NCBI GenBank assembly: GCA_016719615.1
Contig: JADJYQ010000005.1
Location: 402,001-466,000, forward strand
Reading direction: 5' to 3'
Source of the DNA: Saprospiraceae bacterium
Lineage (GTDB): Bacteria; Bacteroidota; Bacteroidia; Chitinophagales; Saprospiraceae
Length of the DNA: 64,000 nt
Positions 8,848 to 16,494 of the stretch are shown here, in pieces. The position numbers were made by a program, and so were the translations under genes. Positions within the stretch are counted from its first letter, which is position 1. Every line of letters begins with the position of its first letter. The notes under the pieces were generated by a model. The model had not been told where the DNA came from, did not search any database, and saw only the letters and a program-made list of their open reading frames with translations.

Positions 8848-10125
8848 TTGTCAAGCGGAAAGATTATTGCAATCATCGTTTTTAGTGCCCTGGTCATTCT
8901 TGGAATTCTGGGGATGCAAGCCTATTTTATTAAACAAAGCTTCAACAGAGAAGATCGGGAATTTCATAGAGATGTTAGTAAAGCATTAAGAAATACAGCA
9001 CTGGGTATTGGCAAGTATAACAAGGCAAAAATTTCGGAAAAAGGTTTGATCGTCCAGGAAGCCAGCAACTCTTATGAAGTAAAAGTGAATTCACCCATCG
9101 ATCAGACTGTTCTGGCTGTTTTGCCTGAAACAGAATTTGAAAAACAACATCTGACAACACCTTTCGAATACGGTGTTTATGATTGCAGTACCAATGAACT
9201 TATTTACAGTGAATGTTGTAGTGTGCCCAACCAAAAGAAAGTATCAGCGACCAAGAAAAAGAAAGCAAAGAAAAAGTCGGATGATACTCATTATTTTGTT
9301 GTAAAATTTCCGGAAAAAGAATCCTACCTCTATCAAAGTTTAGGCAATATGTTGTTTTTCTCTGGACTTATTTTGGCCGCTTGTTTGATATTAATTTCTG
9401 CAATTTATATTATTCTTCGGCAAAAGCGATATTCAGATTTGATGAAGGATTTTGTAAATAATATGACACATGAGTTTAAAACCCCCATATCCTCCATCAA
9501 AATAGCTTCTGAAGTTCTCCTGAATCATCCTTTGATTGAAGAAGATAAGCGATTGAGTCAGTATACCAAGATTATAAAAGATCAAAATCAAAGATTGAAT
9601 GATCAGGTCGAAAAAGTATTGCAATTAGCGAAAATGGAATCTTCAACTTTCAGTCTTAGATTGGAAGATATTGACTTGCACGAATTGATGTCGCAACTGG
9701 TAAACAATCAGCAGCTTCGCGTACGCGATGCAGGGGGTATTTTGGAAACAGAATTGAACGCTGAAAAACATAAAGTCAAGGCCGATAAATTTCATATGAC
9801 CAATGTTTTGAGCAATCTTTTGGACAATGCCATTAAATATAGCAGGGAAACTCCCGAAATTTATATCCGGACCTTTGACCTGATCGATGCGTGCGTAATC
9901 GAAATTGAGGACAAAGGAATTGGCATTAAAAAAGAGGATATGCCCTATTTATTCCAGAAATTCTATAGAGTCTCAACCGGGGATGTGCATAACGTGAAAG
10001 GCTTTGGAATAGGCCTTTATTATGTAAAAAGGATATGCGACGCCCATGGTTTTGAATTGGGGATCCAAAGTGAATACAAGAAAGGAACAATTGTTCGTAT
10101 CTTGGTCAAAAATTCGCATAAATGA
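8848..10125 (+). CDS. Membrane sensor histidine kinase
   Basis: A 425-residue kinase with two membrane segments (about 5-27 and 168-190) enclosing a roughly 140-residue periplasmic sensor. The cytoplasmic part has a HisKA domain with phospho-acceptor H208 (MTHEFKTP), an N box (NLLDNAIKYS), G1 (DKGIGI) and G2 (GFGIGLYY). The periplasmic region carries a Lys-rich run at residues 130-144 just before the second membrane segment and three Cys at 113, 123 and 124. The start is a TTG: no ATG is available before the first membrane segment. The ORF overlaps the response regulator by four bases (ATGA), so the two are translationally coupled. The signal sensed is unknown. Confidence 0.93.
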   Translation: MSSGKIIAIIVFSALVILGILGMQAYFIKQSFNREDREFHRDVSKALRNTALGIGKYNKAKISEKGLIVQEASNSYEVKVNSPIDQTVLAVLPETEFEKQHLTTPFEYGVYDCSTNELIYSECCSVPNQKKVSATKKKKAKKKSDDTHYFVVKFPEKESYLYQSLGNMLFFSGLILAACLILISAIYIILRQKRYSDLMKDFVNNMTHEFKTPISSIKIASEVLLNHPLIEEDKRLSQYTKIIKDQNQRLNDQVEKVLQLAKMESSTFSLRLEDIDLHELMSQLVNNQQLRVRDAGGILETELNAEKHKVKADKFHMTNVLSNLLDNAIKYSRETPEIYIRTFDLIDACVIEIEDKGIGIKKEDMPYLFQKFYRVSTGDVHNVKGFGIGLYYVKRICDAHGFELGIQSEYKKGTIVRILVKNSHK

Positions 10126-10811
10126 AACGGGCCAGACTTTTGTATGCAGAAGATGACGAAACGCTATCATTTATAACCAAAGACCACCTGGAGTTACAAG
10201 GTTATGAAGTGGTTCATTGTGCTAGTGGAGCTGCTGCATTCGACAAATTTAAAGAGGAAAAATTTGACTTGGTGATCCTCGATGTAATGTTACCTGAAAT
10301 GGATGGATTTACCATTGCAGAAAACATTAGAAAAAAAGATCACCAGATTCCCATCATTTTCCTAACTGCCAAATCCATGAAGGACGACCGGATTCATGGA
10401 CTTAAATTGGGTGGCGACGACTATCTGACCAAACCGTTTAGTATTGAAGAACTAATCCTGAAGATTGAAATATTCCTCCGTCGCAGCAGAGTTTTTGAAG
10501 CACCCTCTGAAGAAAAGGAAATTCAGGTTGGCAAGTATTTTTATATGCCAATGGAATACCAACTCGTATTAAATGATCAGCCCAGAATCCTGACACAAAG
10601 GGAAAGTGAATTATTAAGTTATTTGCTAAAAAATAAAAACAAAGTCATCAAACGGTCGCTGATTCTCGAAACACTGTGGGGCGAAGATGATTATTTTATG
10701 GGAAGAAGTCTCGATGTATTTATTTCAAGACTGCGTAAATATTTAAGCGAAGACCCAGATATTAAAATTGATAATATTCATGGAATCGGGTTTAAATTTA
10801 TATGTCCTTAA
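10122..10811 (+). CDS. OmpR/PhoB-family response regulator
   Basis: A 229-residue two-domain regulator. The receiver domain (1-120) has acidic D11/D12, phosphorylation site D54 (VILDVMLPEMDGF), the Thr of FLTAKS and Lys of YLTKPFS. Residues 130-229 form a winged-helix DNA-binding domain (TQRESELL, then SLDVFISRLRKYL). It is coupled by ATGA to the upstream kinase and by a 10-nt overlap to the downstream DUF4271 gene. This is the cognate regulator of that kinase. Targets cannot be read from sequence, but linkage to hemD raises the possibility of envelope or heme-related control. Confidence 0.95.
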   Translation: MKRARLLYAEDDETLSFITKDHLELQGYEVVHCASGAAAFDKFKEEKFDLVILDVMLPEMDGFTIAENIRKKDHQIPIIFLTAKSMKDDRIHGLKLGGDDYLTKPFSIEELILKIEIFLRRSRVFEAPSEEKEIQVGKYFYMPMEYQLVLNDQPRILTQRESELLSYLLKNKNKVIKRSLILETLWGEDDYFMGRSLDVFISRLRKYLSEDPDIKIDNIHGIGFKFICP

Positions 10812-11722
10812 AAGTAAATTTTCTATTTTTAATTTTCATTTTTTTCTGTCAATCCTGTTCCATATCCGCTCAGGCGAATAATCCATTCCAACTATCAAAA
10901 TCGGTCCGTGATGCTAGCCACGAAGATCATTTGCAGGTGTCGGATAGTCTCAGTAAGATTTATCAAAATCCATTTGAATTAAAAGAACAGGCAATTTCTT
11001 CAAAGTCGAATACTTTGAACGATTCCAATCCCTTGATCGATTGGATCAAAGAAAGAAATATTTATAAAATTAAAGAGTCAGAAATAAAGTCACTCCTTTT
11101 TTGGGGATTGCTGTTTTTAAGCTTCTTACTGGCAATTGCTTTAAATATCAATCGGTCTGTAACACTCAAATTGTACAGAAGCCTAATAAATGTGAATTTC
11201 TTAAGTTTACTTTATCGCGAATCCAGAGAAGATGTAAGTCTCGTTTTCTATTTGCTCTATGGATTGTATTTTATTGGCCTCAGTTTATTTATTTACCTGT
11301 TTATTATTCATTTTCAAGGCCTAAAGGCTCCGGTATATATACTATATATTTCTGGCTTTGTATTGCTGGTTTATAGTATTAAACATTTGATGGTCAAAGT
11401 TTTAGGTTATATTTATGGGCTATCTAAAGATACGGATCGCTACTTGTTCAGTATGGTGGTTTTTAATTGCATTTTAGCCATTATACTCATCCCTGCAAAT
11501 TTTATTATCAGTTTTGTGAATCCTGCAATTGGAGAAAAATGTATGTTTCTGGTCGGGATAATTATTATTATATTGTTGATATACAGACAGTTAAGAGAGA
11601 TTATATTTTCAATAAATCTGTGGCGGGATCATATATTTCACTTTTTATTGTATCTTTGCACCTTCGAAATTGCACCAGTTACCGTTTTATACATTTATTT
11701 GACGAGACATGGTGTGTTTTGA
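10802..11722 (+). CDS. DUF4271-type integral membrane protein
   Basis: A 306-residue protein with an N-terminal signal-like segment, a soluble stretch to about residue 95, then six hydrophobic segments to the C-terminus. It matches my recollection of the Bacteroidota DUF4271 family, usually encoded directly before uroporphyrinogen-III synthase, as it is here. Its ATG lies inside the end of the response regulator gene (10-nt overlap) and hemD begins 12 nt after its stop, so the cluster kinase-regulator-DUF4271-hemD is probably one operon. Function is not established; a role linked to heme synthesis or envelope signalling is inferred only from position. Confidence 0.7.
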   Translation: MSLKVNFLFLIFIFFCQSCSISAQANNPFQLSKSVRDASHEDHLQVSDSLSKIYQNPFELKEQAISSKSNTLNDSNPLIDWIKERNIYKIKESEIKSLLFWGLLFLSFLLAIALNINRSVTLKLYRSLINVNFLSLLYRESREDVSLVFYLLYGLYFIGLSLFIYLFIIHFQGLKAPVYILYISGFVLLVYSIKHLMVKVLGYIYGLSKDTDRYLFSMVVFNCILAIILIPANFIISFVNPAIGEKCMFLVGIIIIILLIYRQLREIIFSINLWRDHIFHFLLYLCTFEIAPVTVLYIYLTRHGVF

Positions 11723-11734
11723 AAGCTGAAGGAT

Positions 11735-12523
11735 ATGCCGACAAAAACGACAACCATCGCAGCCAAGAAAGAGAACAGATTGAAACGGGTTAAAAACGTT
11801 CTGCTTTCTCAGCCTAAACCAGAGCGATCCCCATATTTTGACCTGGAAACAAAATATAAAATTCATCTGGATTGGCGACCTCTCATAACTATAGAAGGGT
11901 ATACTGAAAAGGAATTCAGAAGACAACGGATCCGGCACGATGAGTATCCTTGTATCGTGTTTACCAGTAAAAACGCTATTGAAAACTATTTCCGCCTTGC
12001 TGAAGAAATGCGTTTCAAGATTAATGAAATGAACAAATATTTCTGTGCAACTGAAGCGATTGCCAATTACCTTCAGAAATTTATCATCTTCAGAAAACGA
12101 AAAGTTTTTAATGGAGTTAAATCCGTTACAGAACTCGCGAATTATTTTACCAAACACAAAGAGGCAGGTCCTTTCCTGATTCCTTGTTCTGAGTCTGGTA
12201 ATCCTGAGGTTGCTTCGTTTTTGAAATCTCTTAAAGTCAAATTCCTAGAATCTCCCATGTATCGGCGGGTTAGTTCCGAATTAAAAGATTTAAAGGATTC
12301 CAATTACGACTTAGTGGTGTTATTTAGTCCACAGGAAGTTAAATCTATTTTTGATAATTTTCCGGAATTCGAGCAAGGTTCTATTCGAATTGCTGCATTT
12401 GGATCCGCTGTGGCAAAAGCAGTCACAGATGCTGGTCTCTTTCTCGATATTCAGGCGCCTACCCTTGAAACGCCTTCCATGACTATGGCGATTGAGGAAT
12501 ACTTGAAGCAAGCAAATAAGTAG
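11735..12523 (+). CDS. hemD: Uroporphyrinogen-III synthase
   Basis: A 262-residue protein in the HemD fold family (PF02602), which closes and rearranges hydroxymethylbilane to uroporphyrinogen III in heme synthesis. Family sequence is poorly conserved, but IVFTSKNAIENYF, a GVKSVTELANYF segment, the LIPCSESGNPEV loop, VVLFSPQEVKSIF and IAAFGSAVAKAV follow the expected two-domain order. A basic 35-residue N-terminal extension precedes the fold. The position after DUF4271 supports the call. No other heme genes are in the window. Confidence 0.85.
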   Translation: MPTKTTTIAAKKENRLKRVKNVLLSQPKPERSPYFDLETKYKIHLDWRPLITIEGYTEKEFRRQRIRHDEYPCIVFTSKNAIENYFRLAEEMRFKINEMNKYFCATEAIANYLQKFIIFRKRKVFNGVKSVTELANYFTKHKEAGPFLIPCSESGNPEVASFLKSLKVKFLESPMYRRVSSELKDLKDSNYDLVVLFSPQEVKSIFDNFPEFEQGSIRIAAFGSAVAKAVTDAGLFLDIQAPTLETPSMTMAIEEYLKQANK

Positions 12524-12590
12524 ATTTTATAACGACTTCAAAATTCCAATTTATTTCAGATTTATTTAATTTCAATGGCGATTTGCCTAA

Positions 12591-13214
12591 ATGGAAAATT
12601 GGAAATTAAAATTCAAACAAGCATTAACTCAAAAATTGCCGGGGGTTCAGGCACATTTACAAATGGCACCTTATGCCGCCCGTTTAGAAGTTCCTATACC
12701 TTTCAATGCGCATCCGGCAGCGGTTCTGGTTTTGCTTTATGAAAACTCCGACAATTTGTTTTTTCCATTAATAACAAGAATAAATAATAAGACAAATGAT
12801 GTGCATCGGGGGCAAATTAGTTTGCCCGGTGGTAGAAAAGATATAGTTGATAAATCTATCCAGGATACTGCGATCCGCGAATGTGCAGAAGAAATAGGAA
12901 TCGATCCTCACGAAATTGAAATCCTTGGCGCCATGAGTTCTTTGTACATTCCTGTTAGCAATCACCATGTGTTTCCGTTTGTTGCCTGGTATCCAAAAAT
13001 TCCAGATTACAAATTGCAAAAAGAAGAGGTCGAAGCGCTGCACGAAATTCCACTCCATTTGATATCGGATTCCGGAATAAAAAGCATAAAAACCATACAA
13101 ACTTCACAGGGTCTTGAACTACGGGTACCAGCAATGGTATGGGAGTCTTTGACGATATGGGGAGCGACGGGTATGATTTTAGAAGAACTTGCAGAAATTT
13201 ATCGTAGGCTATGA
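12591..13214 (+). CDS. NUDIX hydrolase, CoA pyrophosphatase type
   Basis: A 207-residue protein with the CoA-pyrophosphatase form of the NUDIX motif: HRGQISLPGGRKD at about residues 66-78, followed by RECAEEIGI. This branch (NudL/UPF0035-like) hydrolyses CoA and its derivatives to 4'-phosphopantetheine and 3',5'-ADP. All metal-binding Glu residues of the REXXEE core are present. It starts 67 nt after hemD, so it may share that transcript. Activity on other nucleoside diphosphate derivatives is possible. Confidence 0.87.
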   Translation: MENWKLKFKQALTQKLPGVQAHLQMAPYAARLEVPIPFNAHPAAVLVLLYENSDNLFFPLITRINNKTNDVHRGQISLPGGRKDIVDKSIQDTAIRECAEEIGIDPHEIEILGAMSSLYIPVSNHHVFPFVAWYPKIPDYKLQKEEVEALHEIPLHLISDSGIKSIKTIQTSQGLELRVPAMVWESLTIWGATGMILEELAEIYRRL

Positions 13215-13271
13215 ACTTCAATTTGTTGAAAACGAAATTTTAAGCATTCTTGAACTTCGCAAGACCTGCAT

Positions 13272-13880
13272 TTATTTTATTTCTGTTTCAAACATGCTTA
13301 CGCCATTCAAAAATCCCTGCAATTTGTCGCCAATTTGTACAGAACTTACTCCAGATGGCGTTCCTGTAAACAAGATATCACCTTTATTGATTTTAAAAAA
13401 CTGACTTAGATATTGAACAATAAATGGAACAGAAAATATCATATCACTTGCACTGCCATGCTGAACAGCTACCCCATTTTTATAAAGTTCAAATGATAAA
13501 GTTTCCTTTTGAATTTCCTCTATCGGAATCCATTTACCTATAAGGGCAGAGCAATCAAAAGCTTTGCTGATTTCCCAGGGCAATGATTTTTCCTTACACT
13601 TTTGCTGGAGATCTCTGGCTGTAAAATCAATGCCTACACTTACATGACTGATATAATTCCAGGCTTGCTGTTCGGGGATTGATTTTCCTTTTTTATCGAA
13701 CTTAAAAATCAATTCAATTTCGTGTTGTAAGTCTTGCGTAAATTCCGGGTAATACATAGATCTTTCTTCCGGTAATATTGCTGTAGCGGGTTTTAAAAAA
13801 ATTACGGGCTCTGTAGGTATCTGATTATGAAGTTCTTTGGCGTGCTCTGAATAATTTCTGCCTACACAAAATATAGTCAT
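13272..13880 (-). CDS. Fumarylacetoacetate hydrolase-family protein (acylpyruvase type)
   Basis: A 202-residue single-domain FAH protein. It opens with a family start (CVGRNYSEHAKEL), then FLKPATAIL, an E-x-E metal-binding pair in HEIELIF, the VGIDFTARDLQ segment and a C-terminal FTGTPSGVSSVQIGD. Short members of this length hydrolyse acylpyruvates or decarboxylate oxaloacetate. Exact substrate cannot be assigned. It is convergent with the NUDIX gene and lies downstream of trpS on the same strand. Confidence 0.88.
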   Translation of the reverse strand: MTIFCVGRNYSEHAKELHNQIPTEPVIFLKPATAILPEERSMYYPEFTQDLQHEIELIFKFDKKGKSIPEQQAWNYISHVSVGIDFTARDLQQKCKEKSLPWEISKAFDCSALIGKWIPIEEIQKETLSFELYKNGVAVQHGSASDMIFSVPFIVQYLSQFFKINKGDILFTGTPSGVSSVQIGDKLQGFLNGVSMFETEIK

Positions 13881-13942
13881 AATTAAAATTTAAATTTTAG
13901 GATAAAAGCAAGACATTTAGTTTATTAGGAATATCAATTTTA

Positions 13943-14944
13943 TTAGCCAATTCCGGTTAATGATTTAACTTCCATAACAGTTTGTGCTGCCCGCTTACGA
14001 ATGTTAGTTGAAGATTTTTTAATCAGCTCTTTGATTTCTTTTTTGTTGCTGAGCAATTTAGTTTTCTTGTCCTGAATGGGTCTGGCTATTTCAATGAGTG
14101 CATCGGCGACCCTGTCTTTTAAGCTACTATAAGGCAGATTTCCGTTTTCATAGTCCACCATCAGAGATTGAAAACTATTTTTATCCGATGCTTTGAGCAA
14201 CATAAATAAGTTCTCAACGCCCGGACTTAACTGCTTTGTGTTTATTTCACCTGCATCAGTAACAGCAGATCTGATTTGTTTGCGAATTTGATCCGGATCA
14301 CCAAAGAGATCAATAAAATGTTTGTCTCCCGCACTAGCGCTCATTTTTTTCAAAGGATCAGCTGTTGACATCACTTTTGGAATTTCTGTAAACAGGGGCT
14401 CCGGAAGTTTAAAATAATCTTTCCCGGTTACATAATTAAAGCGTTCAGCAATATTTCTGGTCAACTCAAGATGTTGTTCCTGATCCTTTCCGACAGGCAC
14501 GAAATCTGCTTTATAAATCAGGATGTCTGCTGCTTGCAATACTGGATATATAAACAAACCAGCTGAAACAAAAAGGTCTTTATCTTTTTCCTTTATTTGT
14601 TGTGTTTTGTCTTTGAATTGGGTCATTCTGCTGAGCTCTCCATAACTACACATACATGATAAAATCCAGCACAATTCTGCGTGTTCGGGCACCAAAGATT
14701 GAATAAATAAATTTTCGGGCTCTACCCCACATGCCAACAAATTGATCGCTAAATCCCAGACATTTTCTTTGAGCTTAATCGGATTATAAGGCATCGTCAT
14801 GGCGTGATAATCGACGATGCTATAAATGCAATCATATTCTTTTTGCAACTCAACCCAATTCTGAATGGCACCAAAATATCTTCCAAAATGCAATTTACCG
14901 GTAGGCTGTATTCCACTAAGGATAATTTTTCTTGCAGTTTCCAT
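13943..14944 (-). CDS. trpS: Tryptophanyl-tRNA synthetase
   Basis: A 333-residue class I aminoacyl-tRNA synthetase of normal bacterial length. The HIGH-type motif appears as GKLHFGRY at about residues 17-24 after SGIQPT, and the KMSKS motif appears as KKMSASAGD at about 199. AADILIYKADFVPVGKDQEQH, the tryptophan/ATP pocket region, is intact. It charges tRNA-Trp with tryptophan. It stands behind a repeat-rich spacer and shows no leader peptide or T-box-like structure. Confidence 0.97.
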   Translation of the reverse strand: METARKIILSGIQPTGKLHFGRYFGAIQNWVELQKEYDCIYSIVDYHAMTMPYNPIKLKENVWDLAINLLACGVEPENLFIQSLVPEHAELCWILSCMCSYGELSRMTQFKDKTQQIKEKDKDLFVSAGLFIYPVLQAADILIYKADFVPVGKDQEQHLELTRNIAERFNYVTGKDYFKLPEPLFTEIPKVMSTADPLKKMSASAGDKHFIDLFGDPDQIRKQIRSAVTDAGEINTKQLSPGVENLFMLLKASDKNSFQSLMVDYENGNLPYSSLKDRVADALIEIARPIQDKKTKLLSNKKEIKELIKKSSTNIRKRAAQTVMEVKSLTGIG

Positions 14945-14978
14945 ATGATTTTTTTCTATCTTAAATTTAATGTGATTT

Positions 14979-15042
14979 AGTCTGGTAGTCTGATAGTCTG
15001 GTAGTCTGGTAGTCTGTTAGTCTGTTAGTCTGTTAGTTTGGT
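14979..15042 (+). repeat. Eight tandem copies of an 8-bp unit (AGTCTGKT)
   Basis: Eight contiguous 8-bp units lie in the trpS-ridA spacer: mostly AGTCTGGT or AGTCTGTT, with one AGTCTGAT and a final AGTTTGGT. The same unit in reverse complement forms the tandem array at 29401-29456, so this is a dispersed microsatellite-like family in intergenic DNA. Confidence 0.95.
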
Positions 15043-15082
15043 TTGTAAGCATGGATGTTTGAAAGTTTACTTTATATCAGGA

Positions 15083-15142
15083 CTCCATCCTCCATTCTCC
15101 TTGTTCCATAATCTATACTCCATCATCCATCCTCCATCCTCT
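15083..15142. repeat. Degenerate TCCATCC-type low-complexity tract
   Basis: Irregular short direct repeats of the form CTCCATC and ATCCTCCATCCTC on a pyrimidine-rich strand follow the 8-bp array in the same spacer. No reading frame or hairpin is evident. Probably replication-slippage sequence. Confidence 0.6.
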
Positions 15143-15184
15143 TTATTCCAAATTCTCATTCATTTCTATTCAATCGCATAAAAC

Positions 15185-15203
15185 TGCCAACTGAATATTG
15201 GCA
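15185..15203 (-). terminator. Weak hairpin downstream of ridA
   Basis: TGCCAA and TTGGCA form a perfect 6-bp stem around a 7-nt loop, 9 nt past the ridA stop on the minus strand, with a short TTTT tract beyond. A weak intrinsic terminator is plausible. Confidence 0.4.
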
Positions 15204-15211
15204 ACTGGTCA

Positions 15212-15592
15212 TTAAAATCCGGCAATACAGCTGATTTCAATATTTACAAACCTGGGCAATTCTGCCACCTGAACCAGTTCTCTGGCAGGCGGTGCTTCGC
15301 CCGGGAAATAAGTATTATAAACAGCATTGATGGCACTGAATTGATTGATATCCTTTACGAATACAGTGCATTTCAGAACATTTGAATAATCCATTTCAGC
15401 TGCTTTTAAGATGGCACCTATATTGTCGAGGACCCTATGCGTTTCTTCCTGGATTGTGGATGTACACAAATCTCCCGATTTAGGATCTAATGCGATCTGA
15501 CCTGATACGTAAAGACATTTTTCAAAGAGGATAGCTTGACTGTAGGGACCTATCGGTTTTGGGGCATCGGTGGTTAAAATTACTTTTTTCAT
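15212..15592 (-). CDS. ridA: RidA-family enamine/imine deaminase
   Basis: A 126-residue protein of exactly the family length. RidA hydrolyses reactive 2-aminoacrylate and related enamines released by PLP enzymes. It has the N-terminal PKPIGPYSQA, LYVSGQIALDPKSG, and the C-terminal ARELVQVAELPR in which the Arg binds substrate carboxylate. It is separated from rpmF by a terminator hairpin and is likely transcribed on its own. Confidence 0.96.
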   Translation of the reverse strand: MKKVILTTDAPKPIGPYSQAILFEKCLYVSGQIALDPKSGDLCTSTIQEETHRVLDNIGAILKAAEMDYSNVLKCTVFVKDINQFSAINAVYNTYFPGEAPPARELVQVAELPRFVNIEISCIAGF

Positions 15593-15610
15593 GATGACTT
15601 ATTTAAATGC

Positions 15611-15642
15611 AAAAAGCTCCACATAATATTATGGGAGCTTTT
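15611..15642 (-). terminator. Intrinsic terminator of the DUF177-rpmF unit
   Basis: AAAAGCTCC and GGAGCTTTT form a perfect 9-bp outer stem, with an inner CATAAT/ATTATG stem above a single bulged base. It lies just past the rpmF stop on the minus strand and is followed by a T-rich tract. Good terminator form. Confidence 0.8.
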
Positions 15643-15664
15643 CAGATATTGATTATAATTTTGA

Positions 15665-15874
15665 TCAGGCTTGTTCGGCCGGAGCTTCTGCAGCAGCACC
15701 CTTAATGACTACATTTCCTTTGTAGTACATACTGCCCTCATGCCAAAATGCATGGTGCATAATATGCGTTACACCTGTGGTTTTACAAGTAGCTAATTGC
15801 GGGGTCTCAGCTTTATAGTGAGTTCTCCTCTTTCTTTTGCGTTGTTTGGAGTGCCTCCATTTAGGATTTGGCAT
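15665..15874 (-). CDS. rpmF: 50S ribosomal protein L32
   Basis: A 69-residue basic protein starting MPNPKWRHSKQRKRKRR, the usual Bacteroidota L32 opening, with QLATCKTTG and THIMHHAF in the body. Only one Cys remains, so it is not the four-Cys zinc-binding form. It lies 11 nt after the DUF177 gene, the arrangement seen widely in bacteria, and both end at a strong hairpin. Confidence 0.96.
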   Translation of the reverse strand: MPNPKWRHSKQRKRKRRTHYKAETPQLATCKTTGVTHIMHHAFWHEGSMYYKGNVVIKGAAAEAPAEQA

Positions 15875-15885
15875 AACTTAATAAT

Positions 15886-16401
15886 TTAATTCTCTTTTAA
15901 TTTTTTTAATGCATCCCAGACCGTTTCCTCTGATTGAAAATCGTCTGCAGATTGAATTCTACTTAAAATGTCTTTGTCACAAGGTGGACTTTCCATCTGA
16001 CCACAATTTATAGTTTGGGTGATGGGCAAGGATAAGCAGATGTAATCATAAAATATACCTGCCATTTTTAATTCCACTTCCCCTGGACTAAGACAAATCA
16101 AACTCGGATCCGATACTACTTCAAGTGAGGTTTTTACGTAAAGTTGGTATTGCTGGTTGACTGGAATTTCAATATTTGCCAGGCAACGGTCACAAACTGA
16201 TTTATAACTTCCTTCAATATTAAGCTGAAATGAAGACAAATCATCTTGTTTATCCAATTCCATACTTACTTTAAACACTCCCTTCCGGATAGGACTGGCT
16301 TCGAAATGTTCAAAAAAAGAACTATCCAAAGTCCAATTGAACCGATGTATGCCGTTTCGCAAACTTTTTAGCGGAACCGCATATACTCGAAAAGAATCCA
16401 T
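15886..16401 (-). CDS. DUF177/YceD-family protein
   Basis: A 171-residue protein directly upstream of rpmF. The family (PF02620, YceD; plant homologues act in 23S rRNA maturation) is linked to large-subunit rRNA processing, an inference from literature. It has the typical paired cysteines, CDRC near residue 80 and further Cys in CGQMESPPC. A longer reading frame extends 26 codons upstream, but that stretch contains a perfect TAnnTTTG box (16426-16433) and reads as hydrophobic nonsense, so the ATG at 16401 (MDSFRVYAVPL) is the start. Confidence 0.85.
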   Translation of the reverse strand: MDSFRVYAVPLKSLRNGIHRFNWTLDSSFFEHFEASPIRKGVFKVSMELDKQDDLSSFQLNIEGSYKSVCDRCLANIEIPVNQQYQLYVKTSLEVVSDPSLICLSPGEVELKMAGIFYDYICLSLPITQTINCGQMESPPCDKDILSRIQSADDFQSEETVWDALKKLKEN

Positions 16402-16425
16402 AACCGGCTTTTGAAAAACGGATTG

Positions 16426-16433
16426 CAAAGATA
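16426..16433 (-). promoter_or_regulatory. -7 promoter box of the DUF177-rpmF unit (TATCTTTG)
   Basis: TATCTTTG on the minus strand matches TAnnTTTG completely and sits 24 nt before the ATG at 16401, giving a leader of about 18 nt. It lies within the would-be N-terminal extension of the longer frame and so decides the start. Confidence 0.6.
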
Positions 16434-16494
16434 TAAAAATTTGATTTATAGCTAAAAGGAATATGAAAAACCTTAACAAACGATTTGAGCAATT

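Noticed and set aside
14979..15042. CRISPR-like array
   Set aside because: Units are 8 bp, contiguous and have no spacers; there are no cas genes in the window. The same applies to 29401-29456.
16402..16479. N-terminal 26-residue extension of the DUF177 protein
   Set aside because: It contains a full TAnnTTTG promoter box and does not fit the family start.
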